DNA from: Aestuariibaculum sp. M13
GTDB taxonomy: Bacteria; Bacteroidota; Bacteroidia; Flavobacteriales; Flavobacteriaceae
NCBI RefSeq assembly: GCF_024723255.1
Contig: NZ_JANIAC010000005.1
Span: 62,001 to 126,000, forward strand
Reading direction: 5' to 3'
DNA: 64,000 nt
The notes below the pieces were generated by a model. It was not told the origin of the DNA and did not search any database. It worked only from the letters and a program-made list of their open reading frames with translations. Position 1 is the first letter of the stretch, and every line of letters starts with the position of its first letter. Shown here in pieces: positions 48,596-56,617 of the stretch. Made by a program: the position numbers and the translations under genes.

Positions 48596-49536
48596 TGTCG
48601 AATAGAATTACTGAATTATTTCAGATTAAGTATCCCATTATTCAGGCGGGGATGGTGTGGAATAGTGGCTGGCGATTGGCTTCATCAGCCAGTAACTCAG
48701 GTATTTTAGGTTTAATCGGGGCAGGCTCCATGTATCCGGATGTTTTGCGTGAGCATATCCAAAAATGCAAGCAAGCCACAGATAAACCATTCGGAGTGAA
48801 TGTTCCTATGTTGTATCCAAACATAGAAGAGCTCATGAACATTATTGTAGAAGAAGGTGTGAAAATTGTTTTCACTTCAGCAGGGAATCCAAAAACATGG
48901 ACATCCTGGTTACAGGAACGAGGCATTACTGTTGTGCATGTGGTAAGTAGCGTGAAGTTCGCTTTAAAAGCGCAAGACGCTGGAGTGGATGCTATTGTAG
49001 CAGAGGGTTTTGAAGCTGGAGGCCATAATGGTAGAGATGAAACTACAACACTTACGTTGATTCCTATGGTAAAAGAACACATTACGATTCCATTGATTGC
49101 AGCAGGTGGTATTGCCACAGGAAAAGCCATGTTAGCAACTATGATTTTGGGAGCAGATGGCGTTCAGGTAGGAAGTCGTTTTGTAGCCAGCGAAGAAAGC
49201 TCTGCACATCAGGCATTCAAGCAATTGGTAGTTGATGCTAAAGAAGGCGATACCCAGCTAACTTTGAAAGAACTCGCGCCTGTACGATTAATAAAGAACA
49301 AGTTTTTTAATGATATTCAAGCTCTATATAAACAATCTCCATCGGTTGAGGACTTAAAAAACTTATTGGGTCGTGCCAGAGCAAAACGGGGTATGTTTGA
49401 AGGAGATTTAGAGGAAGGCGAACTGGAAATTGGTCAAATCGCAGGACTCATTCATGATATAAAACCTGTCGCTACTATTGTAAACGATATCGTTTCAGAA
49501 TTTGAAGAAGCAAAGAGAAATGTAAATAATCTTTAA
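48595..49536 (+). CDS. Nitronate monooxygenase family protein
   Basis: A 313-residue FMN-dependent TIM-barrel protein of the 2-nitropropane dioxygenase/FabK family. 'KYPIIQAGMVWNSGWRLASSASNSGILGLIGAG' (in blocks), 'GVNVPMLYP', 'EGFEAGGHNGRDETTTLTLIPMV' with the His-Asn of the flavin site, and 'PLIAAGGIATGKAMLATMILGADGVQVGSRF' are family motifs. It could oxidise nitronates or act as an enoyl-ACP reductase (FabK-like); sequence alone does not separate these. It is translationally coupled to the subtilase gene and ends in a terminator. Confidence 0.87.
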   Translation: MSNRITELFQIKYPIIQAGMVWNSGWRLASSASNSGILGLIGAGSMYPDVLREHIQKCKQATDKPFGVNVPMLYPNIEELMNIIVEEGVKIVFTSAGNPKTWTSWLQERGITVVHVVSSVKFALKAQDAGVDAIVAEGFEAGGHNGRDETTTLTLIPMVKEHITIPLIAAGGIATGKAMLATMILGADGVQVGSRFVASEESSAHQAFKQLVVDAKEGDTQLTLKELAPVRLIKNKFFNDIQALYKQSPSVEDLKNLLGRARAKRGMFEGDLEEGELEIGQIAGLIHDIKPVATIVNDIVSEFEEAKRNVNNL

Positions 49537-49556
49537 GGGTTGTGTTAAATAATAAA

Positions 49557-49580
49557 AAAGGGAAACGAAAGTTTCCCTTT
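49557..49580 (+). terminator. Intrinsic terminator with GAAA tetraloop
   Basis: AAAGGGAAAC (49557-49566) pairs perfectly with GTTTCCCTTT (49571-49580) around GAAA. It ends the mnmA-subtilase-nitronate monooxygenase unit. Confidence 0.8.
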
Positions 49581-49811
49581 AATATATTGAAACGTGAAGT
49601 ATTAAATTTTTTAAATCCCAATAAAAATAAAAGCTAAATGTTTCAATATGCTGTAAATTCTTAAGTGAGAGGTTCCTGTTAAGGAAGGTGCTAATTTACG
49701 AAATAACAGAGGTTTAATGGAAATAAAATCACTGTAAGTTATTAACAAATGTTAAGAAATGACCTTTGTGAAAATCATATTTAAAAGTTAGTCCATCCTA
49801 ATCTTAAAGAG

Positions 49812-49819
49812 TATTTTTG
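49812..49819 (+). promoter_or_regulatory. Possible -7 element directly before the MATE gene
   Basis: TATTTTTG matches TAnnTTTG and ends 4 bases before the ATG at 49824, so the leader would be about one base long. The -33 position holds TTAG rather than TTG. Confidence 0.4.
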
Positions 49820-49823
49820 CAGC

Positions 49824-51200
49824 ATGCAATTAAATGACTACACTAAAGAGTTTAAATATAACTGGACGTTGGCTGCGCCTGTAATGTTGGGTATGCTAGG
49901 GCATACGTTTGTAAGTTTTATCGATAACGTTATGGTTGGGCAGTTAGGAACGGCGGAGCTTGCTGCTGTTTCTTTGGGTAATAGTTTTATGTTCATAGCC
50001 ATGTCTTTGGGTATTGGTTTTTCAACGGCTATAACACCTTTAATAGCCGAAGCCGATGCAGCTAAAAATTTTGACGAAGGAAAATCGTTTTTTAAGCACG
50101 GTTTGTTTTTATGTACGGTTATTGGGGTATTATTGTTTTTGTTTCTCCTTTTAGCTAAGCCACTAATGTATCTTATGAAACAACCAGTCGAGGTTGTAGA
50201 ATTAGCTATTCCGTATTTAGATTTGGTGGCGTTTTCACTTATTCCTTTAATTATATTTCAAGGATTTAAACAATTCAGCGATGGTTTGTCGATGACGCGT
50301 TACCCAATGTACGCGACCATTTTAGCCAATTTGGTGAATGTGCTTCTGAATTATCTATTGATTTTTGGAAAATTTGGTTTCCCTGAATTAGGCATTGTAG
50401 GAGCAGCCTATGGAACCTTAATTTCCAGATTCGTCATGGTGGCTTACATCTATGTGTTGTTAAAGCGAAATAACAAATCTAAAGGTTACGTTACCCAGAT
50501 TAAATTATTTGTTTTACATAAGCTAGAACTGAAAAAACTATTAAACCTTGGTGCACCCAGTGCCATGCAAATGTTTTTTGAAGTGGCCATATTTACGGCA
50601 GCCATCTGGTTGAGTGGTTTATTAGGAAAAAATCCGCAGGCCGCCAATCAGGTGGCTTTAAACCTGTCGTCTATGACCTTTATGGTGGCGACGGGATTAA
50701 GTGTGGCGGCCATGATTAGGGTAGGAAACCAAAAGGGATTAAAACAGTATATCGATTTACGTCGTATCGCTTTTTCAATTTTCTTACTAGGAAGTATTTT
50801 AGCTCTGTGTTTTGGGTTGATGTTTTTTGCTTTGCATAACCATTTACCAAAATTATACGTTGATTTTGATGATGTAAAAAATCTTGCCGATAATACCGAA
50901 GTGGTTTCCATAGCTTCAAAATTATTAATTGCAGCTGCGATATTTCAAATTAGCGATAGTGTTCAGGTTATTTTCCTGGGTGCATTACGTGGCTTGCAGG
51001 ATGTTAAAATACCAACTATTATTACTTTTATTTCGTATTGGTTAGTCGGTTTTCCAATTAGCTGGTATTTAGGTAAAGAAGACGCTTATGGTAGCTTTGG
51101 AATCTGGCTGGGCTTACTTGCCGGATTAACAACTGCAGCTATTTTATTATATATTCGATTCAATTATTTAACGAAAAGATTAATTTTGTCTAATAACTAA
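49824..51200 (+). CDS. MATE-family multidrug/toxin efflux transporter
   Basis: A 458-residue inner-membrane transporter with 12 hydrophobic helices in two matching halves. Family motifs include 'APVMLGMLGHTFVSFIDNVMVGQLGTAELAAVSLGNS' (in blocks) and the half-repeat 'GAPSAMQMFFEVAIFTAAIWLSGLLG'. MATE proteins export cationic drugs and metabolites by Na+ or H+ antiport; the substrate is not readable. The 287-bp upstream region holds a terminator and a spaced inverted repeat. A small acidic protein gene follows 9 bp downstream. Confidence 0.93.
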   Translation: MQLNDYTKEFKYNWTLAAPVMLGMLGHTFVSFIDNVMVGQLGTAELAAVSLGNSFMFIAMSLGIGFSTAITPLIAEADAAKNFDEGKSFFKHGLFLCTVIGVLLFLFLLLAKPLMYLMKQPVEVVELAIPYLDLVAFSLIPLIIFQGFKQFSDGLSMTRYPMYATILANLVNVLLNYLLIFGKFGFPELGIVGAAYGTLISRFVMVAYIYVLLKRNNKSKGYVTQIKLFVLHKLELKKLLNLGAPSAMQMFFEVAIFTAAIWLSGLLGKNPQAANQVALNLSSMTFMVATGLSVAAMIRVGNQKGLKQYIDLRRIAFSIFLLGSILALCFGLMFFALHNHLPKLYVDFDDVKNLADNTEVVSIASKLLIAAAIFQISDSVQVIFLGALRGLQDVKIPTIITFISYWLVGFPISWYLGKEDAYGSFGIWLGLLAGLTTAAILLYIRFNYLTKRLILSNN

Positions 51201-51209
51201 AAACACACC

Positions 51210-51437
51210 ATGTCACTACCAAAATTTATACTTGGCGATAATACAGAATATCCAAATGCTATTTTTGTAATTCATACCGAATTTCCTAGATTTATTATTA
51301 ATCTTGAGAATGACGAAGTAGAGTGGTTCGAGGAATTTGATGAAGAAGATCAAAAAGAATTAGAAGTTGAAACAGAGAACGCTATTAAACTGGCAACCGA
51401 GTTTTACGATAATGAAATTGCTAAATACGAAGAATAA
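51210..51437 (+). CDS. Small acidic protein of unknown function
   Basis: A 75-residue soluble protein, very acidic in its second half ('NDEVEWFEEFDEEDQKELEVETENAI'). It starts 'MSLPKFILGDNTEYPNAIFVIHTEFPRFIINL'. From memory, close homologues are common in Flavobacteriaceae and carry no functional name. It is 9 bp after the MATE gene and is probably cotranscribed with it. No signal peptide or membrane helix. Confidence 0.75.
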   Translation: MSLPKFILGDNTEYPNAIFVIHTEFPRFIINLENDEVEWFEEFDEEDQKELEVETENAIKLATEFYDNEIAKYEE

Positions 51438-51444
51438 TTGCGTT

Positions 51445-51474
51445 AAGGATAGTAGCGATATCCTTTACTTTTTT
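51445..51474 (+). terminator. Probable terminator after the small acidic protein gene
   Basis: AAGGATA (51445-51451) pairs with TATCCTT (51459-51465) around a 7-base loop, followed by TACTTTTTT. Confidence 0.5.
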
Positions 51475-51537
51475 AAGTAAAGATTAAGCGAATAGCCTGA
51501 CGAATGTGAAGCATTGGTAACGCCCAAATACACTTTA

Positions 51538-52113
51538 ATGATCGACAAACTTATACAATTAGATACTGAGCTATTTTTATATTTAAACAATTTAGGAACA
51601 CCGGCCTGGGATGGATTATGGCTGGCGATTACGGCAAAACTAACCTTTGTGCCGTTGTATGCTATTTTATTGTATTTGTTGTATAAAAAGTTTGGTTTAC
51701 GCTCGTTATTAATCTTTGTTGTGGTTATTGCTTTAATGATTACGTTTACCGATCAGGTAACGAACTTATTTAAGCGTACGTTTGAAAGGCCTAGACCTTG
51801 TCGCGCTGATGGTGTTATGGATCAAATGCGATTTATAGCCGAGCGATGCGGAAAGTATGGGTTCTTCTCGGGGCATGCTTCAAATTCTATGGCTGCTGCT
51901 ATTTTTGCAGGGTTGATGCTTAGAACGTATTACAAAAATTTAATTTTTATTCTTTTATTCTGGAGTGCTATTGTGGCTTATAGTAGAATTTACGTGGGCG
52001 TACATTATCCGTTAGATCTTATTTGCGGATTAACCTTTGGAGCCATTTCAGGATTTATGTTTTATAAATTATCACTTTATTTACTGAAGCGTTTTGGTAA
52101 GACTGAAAACTAA
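51538..52113 (+). CDS. PAP2-family membrane phosphatase
   Basis: A 191-residue membrane protein with the three-part phosphatase signature: 'KRTFERPRP' (K-x6-RP), 'FSGHASNS' (SGH) and 'SRIYVGVHYPLD' (SR-x5-H-x3-D). Five or so membrane helices surround these. Relatives dephosphorylate undecaprenyl pyrophosphate, lipid A or phosphatidate; the substrate is unassigned. The ATG at 51538 (MIDKLIQLDTELF) is used; an upstream TTG would add eight residues. The stop overlaps the meaB stop by four bases (CTAA). Confidence 0.9.
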   Translation: MIDKLIQLDTELFLYLNNLGTPAWDGLWLAITAKLTFVPLYAILLYLLYKKFGLRSLLIFVVVIALMITFTDQVTNLFKRTFERPRPCRADGVMDQMRFIAERCGKYGFFSGHASNSMAAAIFAGLMLRTYYKNLIFILLFWSAIVAYSRIYVGVHYPLDLICGLTFGAISGFMFYKLSLYLLKRFGKTEN

Positions 52114-53192
52114 TTTTTAGTCTTAATATTCAAGATATATTCAGCAGCGGCAAACGGCGTTGTTTTATTTTGCTCTATAAGCTTTAATTGGTTGTTTAAT
52201 TCTGTTTTTACGGTTTCGTTATTAAAAAACGTATGGGTTAAAGCATTTTTTATGGTCTCTAAAAGCCAGAATGTATTTTGCTCGTTTCGTTTTGTGGTGA
52301 AGTAATTATTTTTGGTGGTAATTTCTACGTATTCCTGAATAATATCCCAGACATAGATGATGCCTTTATTTTCAATAGAGCTACAACTACTAACTTTAGG
52401 CGTCCACCCCGAAGGTTTGTCGTTGTACAAATGAAGCGTTTTACGAAGGTCAGATTCGGTGGTTTTTGCTAAATTCCGATTACTTCCATCAGCTTTATTA
52501 ATCACGATGGCATCAGCCATTTCAATAATGCCACGCTTTATGCCTTGCAATTCATCGCCGGCACCTGTAAGTTGTAACAATAGAAAGAAATCGACCATGC
52601 TATGTACGGCTGTCTCACTTTGTCCCACACCCACGGTTTCAATTAAAATAACATCAAATCCGGCAGCTTCACATAAAATAATGCTTTCTCTTGTTGTTCT
52701 GGCCACACCACCCAAAGTGTCACTGGCAGCCGATGGTCGTATAAAGGCATTTTTATCTTTTACCAAAACTTCCATGCGAGTTTTATCGCCTAAAATGCTT
52801 CCTTTTGATATGCTGCTGCTTGGGTCTATAGCCAGAACGGCAACACGTTTGCCAATAGAGGTTAGAAATGAGCCAAAGGCTTCAATAAATGTACTTTTAC
52901 CAACGCCAGGAACTCCTGTAATACCAATTCTTATAGAATTATTAGCGTGAGGCAAACAGGCTTTTAAAAGTTTATTAGCTTTTTGAGAATGTTCAGGATT
53001 GATGCTCTCAATAAGGGTGATACCACGGCTTAAAGCTGCAGTATCTTTATTTAAAATACCGGTAACTAAATGTTCAATATTGGGAATGACTTTTCGGTTA
53101 CTTTTAATTTTGGCAACAGAAGAAGCATTGGTGATTTCAGAATTTGAAATCCCTTGACTTTCCTGTAACGCAGATGTTTTATGTTTTACCAA
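52110..53192 (-). CDS. meaB: MeaB/ArgK-type G-protein chaperone of methylmalonyl-CoA mutase
   Basis: A 360-residue GTPase that protects and reloads B12-dependent methylmalonyl-CoA mutase. 'IGITGVPGVGKSTFIEAFG' is the P-loop, 'LAIDPSSSISKGSILGDKTRM' and 'IETVGVGQSE' hold the switch regions, and 'VINKADGSN' is the G4 motif (NKxD). The start is TTG at 53192; no ATG is present in the N-terminal region, whose 'SALQESQGIS' matches flavobacterial homologues from memory. It implies a B12-dependent mutase elsewhere in the genome. Convergent with the PAP2 gene. Confidence 0.92.
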   Translation of the reverse strand: MVKHKTSALQESQGISNSEITNASSVAKIKSNRKVIPNIEHLVTGILNKDTAALSRGITLIESINPEHSQKANKLLKACLPHANNSIRIGITGVPGVGKSTFIEAFGSFLTSIGKRVAVLAIDPSSSISKGSILGDKTRMEVLVKDKNAFIRPSAASDTLGGVARTTRESIILCEAAGFDVILIETVGVGQSETAVHSMVDFFLLLQLTGAGDELQGIKRGIIEMADAIVINKADGSNRNLAKTTESDLRKTLHLYNDKPSGWTPKVSSCSSIENKGIIYVWDIIQEYVEITTKNNYFTTKRNEQNTFWLLETIKNALTHTFFNNETVKTELNNQLKLIEQNKTTPFAAAEYILNIKTKN

Positions 53193-53244
53193 AATTGAAA
53201 TAATTAAGGTATAAGTTACAAAAAGGTAACTAATTTCAGGTAGA

Positions 53245-53802
53245 TTATTCTTTTAAAGGCACCTGAATTTTTACATCATCCCAGGCCATAGTTAAAAAAA
53301 GATTATCAGTAGAATTATCGAAGGCAATGGTGAATTGTTCTACTACTGAATCAATATTTTTTACAGGCACATCGATATTCACTACATCGTAATTAGGGTC
53401 CCACATGGGTTTCATTTCAGAATTGACACCCCAGGAATATTGTTTTGAGTTGAAGATAACAGTCCAAATCGTGTCCTTTGGTACAGTCCATAAAGTGTAT
53501 TTGCCCGCGGGTAATGAAAAACCATCAACATGTAGTGCTGTGTTGGTTTCAAAGGTGGTTGCTTCGTTCGCACCTGTACGCCAAACCTGATTGTAAGGCA
53601 CTAAGGCACCAAAAATTTCACGCCCTTTTTTATAGGGTCTGTTGTAAAACACTTCTAATTTTAAATCGTTAAGTTTAAATTCTACAGTATCTTTAGGACT
53701 CAGTCTTTTAGCGAAAATATTTTCAACAAATACGGTATACAGAAGTAAACCCAGGGCTATAACAGAAAAGAGAATTAGGACGCGCTTTAAAAAGGTGTTC
53801 AT
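53245..53802 (-). CDS. DUF2911 protein with N-terminal membrane anchor
   Basis: A 185-residue protein. Residues about 7-27 are a membrane segment ('VLILFSVIALGLLLYTVFV'); the rest is a DUF2911 domain recognised by 'EVFYNRPYKKGREIFGALVPYNQVWRTGANEATTFETN' (in blocks), 'LPAGKYTLWTVP' and 'FTIAFDNSTDNLFLTMAWDD'. The domain is common in Bacteroidota exported proteins; function unknown. It is upstream of meaB on the same strand (52-bp gap). Confidence 0.87.
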   Translation of the reverse strand: MNTFLKRVLILFSVIALGLLLYTVFVENIFAKRLSPKDTVEFKLNDLKLEVFYNRPYKKGREIFGALVPYNQVWRTGANEATTFETNTALHVDGFSLPAGKYTLWTVPKDTIWTVIFNSKQYSWGVNSEMKPMWDPNYDVVNIDVPVKNIDSVVEQFTIAFDNSTDNLFLTMAWDDVKIQVPLKE

Positions 53803-53980
53803 GAAATATATAGTATTTGAAAATCAAATATACTTTAAAAAGTAATAATTAATAAAAATTCAAACGCACATTTCTTTCTTTTAGTTTTATTTTAAGAAAA
53901 ATATTTTTCGTTTTTGCAACACTTTAACTTTTGTGTCGTCTTTATAAATGAACTAACTTAAACCAAAAGTCAAAACCAGC

Positions 53981-54532
53981 ATGTTTCAAGCCGATATCAT
54001 TGAACAATGCAAACAGAACAATCGAAAAGCACAACTGCAGTTGTACAACCAGTACTGCGATGGTATGTATATTGTTGCCAAACGATTTTTAAAAGATGCC
54101 AGTGATGCTGAAGATGTGGTGCAGGAAGCTTTTATAAAGGCATTCTCAAAACTTCATCAGTATAAGGCAGAAGTGACTTTTGGCGCATGGTTAAAACGTA
54201 TTGTCGTTAATAAAAGTATCGATTTTTTAAAAGCCAAAAAGCAACAATTAGTTGAATTAGAAGAAGTGCATTTAAAAGTGGTGGATACCGTAAATGATGA
54301 CAAATGGTTAGTAGACGACGCTATTACATTATGCGACGTAAAACAAGCAATTAGCAATTTGCCGGATAAATACCAATACGTCGTGATGCTTTATTTAATT
54401 GAAGGTTACGATCATCAGGAAATTTCAGAGATTTTAAATATTTCTGAAGTTGCATCGCGCACACAATTATCCAGAGGAAAAGCAAAATTACAAGAACTGT
54501 TAACACTAAAACAAGATGGCACGAGATATTAG
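53981..54532 (+). CDS. ECF-type RNA polymerase sigma-70 factor
   Basis: A 183-residue sigma factor. Region 2 spans about 10-78 ('LQLYNQYCDGMYIVAKRFLKDASDAEDVVQEAFIKAF' in blocks, with the 'DAEDVVQEAFIKAF' signature), and region 4 about 115-170 ('AISNLPDKYQYVVMLYLIEGYDHQEISEILNISEVASRTQLSRGK' in blocks). No regulatory domain is attached. The next gene overlaps it by 17 bp and encodes a membrane-anchored protein in the position of an anti-sigma factor, and a secreted coiled-coil protein follows, so this operon probably answers an envelope signal. Confidence 0.93.
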   Translation: MFQADIIEQCKQNNRKAQLQLYNQYCDGMYIVAKRFLKDASDAEDVVQEAFIKAFSKLHQYKAEVTFGAWLKRIVVNKSIDFLKAKKQQLVELEEVHLKVVDTVNDDKWLVDDAITLCDVKQAISNLPDKYQYVVMLYLIEGYDHQEISEILNISEVASRTQLSRGKAKLQELLTLKQDGTRY

Positions 54533-55097
54533 AGATTTATTTAGAGAAGAAGAGATTGTAAAAGAATCTATGCCTAAAAACCACGAGGCTCGCTTTTTAG
54601 AAAAGCTGGAGGACGCGCTACCTGTTTCAAAACCAAAATACAATTGGTTCAGTATCGCTGCCAGTGTTATTGTTCTGTTAGGGTTTAGTTTTATGGCTTT
54701 TCAGTTTTATAATGCTAATGAAATACAAGTTGAAAATACTCCGGAAACTATGGTGAGTACAAAAACCAGTGAAGTTAAAACTTTGGGAGATGTTTCTCCA
54801 GGCCTTAAAAAAGTTGAGGATTATTATTTAGCGAGTATCAATTTAGAGTTAGCAAAAATTAAGTTTACACCAGAAACCAAAGAACTTTTCGATGGTTACG
54901 TAAAACAATTGGAGGAACTGGATAAGGAATATCAACGTTTATCTGAAGAATTAACCAATTCAGGGCCAAGTGAGTTAACCGTTAATGCGCTAATTGATAA
55001 TTTAAAATTTCGTTTAAATCTGTTATATCGCTTAAGAGCACAATTACAGGAATTAAACCTTTCAAATGAATTTGAAAACAAAAATCAATCCATCTAA
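54516..55097 (+). CDS. Membrane-anchored protein, candidate anti-sigma factor
   Basis: A 193-residue protein with a 44-residue cytosolic N-terminus ('DIRDLFREEEIVKESMPKNHEARFLEKLED'), one membrane helix (about 45-64, 'FSIAASVIVLLGFSFMAFQF') and a periplasmic part with coiled-coil helices (about 125-190). The topology and its 17-bp overlap with the sigma gene fit an anti-sigma factor. The typical zinc-finger anti-sigma motif (HxxxCxxC) is absent, so the assignment rests on context. 'NHEARFLEKLE' is a recurring N-terminal pattern in Bacteroidota proteins of this position, from memory. Confidence 0.7.
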   Translation: MARDIRDLFREEEIVKESMPKNHEARFLEKLEDALPVSKPKYNWFSIAASVIVLLGFSFMAFQFYNANEIQVENTPETMVSTKTSEVKTLGDVSPGLKKVEDYYLASINLELAKIKFTPETKELFDGYVKQLEELDKEYQRLSEELTNSGPSELTVNALIDNLKFRLNLLYRLRAQLQELNLSNEFENKNQSI

Positions 55098-55107
55098 AAA
55101 TCAAAAA

Positions 55108-56610
55108 ATGAACAAATCAATTATAAACAAAGCCCTTTTTCTGTTAAGTTTTTTCATTGCAGGTCATGTTATTGCCCAAGAAAAGCTTTCCAGATTATCA
55201 CAATCAATTAATGTAGATAAAGACGTTACGGTTAGTTTGAATACCAGCTACAGTAACATTGTTATTGATACCTGGAATAAAGATGTTGTAGAAATAGAAG
55301 CTTATGTAGAAGGTGAAAAATTAAGCAAGGAAGATTTAGAAAAAGCCTTAAAAGCCTGGAATATAGATGTCGATGCTACTAAGAGTGAAGTAACAATTTC
55401 TACCAAAGGAAATGCACCCCAGGTATGGGCGTACAAATATAGTACAGGTGATGACGATGAGGCTATTAATACGGTTATTAAAGAATTAAAATTTGAACTG
55501 GCAGATATGCCTGAAATTCCAAAATTCGTTGTTATTCCTCAGATTCCAGAACTTCCGGAATTACCTGAGATGCCTGAATTACCAGTGTTACCTGCAGGTG
55601 TTGGGAAAGTACATTTCGATTACGAAGCTTATAAGAAAGACGGTGAGAAGTATTTGGAAGAGTATACCAAACAGTATGAAAAAAGCTTCGGAAAAGATTA
55701 TGAAAAGAAAATGGAAGCCTGGGGAAAGAAGTTTGAAAAAGAATGGGGAGAGAAATATGCCAAACAAATGGAAGAATGGGGTAAACGTTTTGAAGAGCAA
55801 ATGGAACGTGATGCCAGTAAACATGAAGCTGATGCAGAACGTATGTCGGCTGAAATAGAAAAACGTCATGCTAAACAAATGGAGGAGCGTGAGCGTGCTT
55901 TGGAAGAGCGTTTAAAGCAACGTGAAAAACACATGGAAGAACGTGAAAAATATATGGAGGAGCGTGAGCGATTGGCAGACGAAAGACGTGTGGTAATTGA
56001 AAAAATGGTTACAGATAAAAATATGTCAGGTGTTAAAAAGACCATTAAAATTAAGTTGCCTAAAAAGGCCAAATTAAAAGTGAATATCAGACACGGAGAA
56101 ATTGAATTTGCTTCAGCAATTGATAATTTAAAGGCGAATTTAGAATACACCAAGTTTAAAGCAAATAGCATTAATGGAAGCCAGACTTCCATTAATGCCT
56201 CTTATTCACCTGTTGTAGTTACCACGTGGAATGTTGGCGACTTAACCTTGAATTATGTTAAAAAAGCAACGATTAATAATGCAAAACAGTTGGTTATTAA
56301 TTCGAATTCATCAAATGTAGTTATCGATAATTTACAGGGAAGTGCCATTATTAATGGATCTATTGGTGATTTGAAAATTTCAAAAATAGACGATACCTTT
56401 TCAAATTTGAATGTGATGCTTCAAAATAGTGATGCCACCATTATTTTACCGAAGGTGGAATATAGCTTGCAGTATGTGGGTAATCATTCCCGTTTTAGTC
56501 ACCCCAAAAAAACATCTCAAAACAATGTGTCTACATTTTCAACAGGAAACCTAAGTAGTGGAAAAAATATTGTTGTAAATGCGAAGTACAGTTCGGTAGA
56601 TATGAAGTAA
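55108..56610 (+). CDS. Secreted coiled-coil protein with C-terminal DUF4097-like beta domain
   Basis: A 500-residue exported protein; the ATG at 55108 gives a signal peptide ([24 protein letters not shown]), unlike the frame's earlier ATG. Residues 30-130 form a small beta domain ('VSLNTSYSNIVIDTWNKDVVEIEAYV'). Residues 133-163 are Pro/Glu-rich ('PEIP', 'PELPELPEMPELP'). Residues about 170-300 are highly charged and helical with Lys/Glu/Met/Trp repeats ('KQMEEWGKRFEEQMER', 'REKHMEEREKYMEERERLA'). Residues about 305-500 look like the DUF4097 adhesin beta-helix ('LKVNIRHGEIEFA', 'INASYSPVVVTTWNVGDL'). It is third in the sigma-factor operon and is a probable target or sensor. Role unknown. Confidence 0.75.
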   Translation: MNKSIINKALFLLSFFIAGHVIAQEKLSRLSQSINVDKDVTVSLNTSYSNIVIDTWNKDVVEIEAYVEGEKLSKEDLEKALKAWNIDVDATKSEVTISTKGNAPQVWAYKYSTGDDDEAINTVIKELKFELADMPEIPKFVVIPQIPELPELPEMPELPVLPAGVGKVHFDYEAYKKDGEKYLEEYTKQYEKSFGKDYEKKMEAWGKKFEKEWGEKYAKQMEEWGKRFEEQMERDASKHEADAERMSAEIEKRHAKQMEERERALEERLKQREKHMEEREKYMEERERLADERRVVIEKMVTDKNMSGVKKTIKIKLPKKAKLKVNIRHGEIEFASAIDNLKANLEYTKFKANSINGSQTSINASYSPVVVTTWNVGDLTLNYVKKATINNAKQLVINSNSSNVVIDNLQGSAIINGSIGDLKISKIDDTFSNLNVMLQNSDATIILPKVEYSLQYVGNHSRFSHPKKTSQNNVSTFSTGNLSSGKNIVVNAKYSSVDMK

Positions 56611-56617
56611 AGCCTGT

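Noticed and set aside
48642-49130. 162-residue minus-strand frame
   Set aside because: Shadow of the nitronate monooxygenase gene, whose flavin motifs are intact.
52459-52950. 163-residue plus-strand frame
   Set aside because: It lies wholly opposite meaB, which has clear GTPase motifs; the translated product has no recognisable features.
55588-55878. Phe-rich minus-strand frame that looks like a membrane protein
   Set aside because: It is the antisense of the Lys/Glu repeat region; poly-Lys/Glu codons read backwards give Phe/Leu/Ser.
55615-56008. Tandem DNA repeat in the charged helix region
   Set aside because: The units vary at DNA level and follow protein heptad/11-residue constraints; not a simple satellite or CRISPR-like array.
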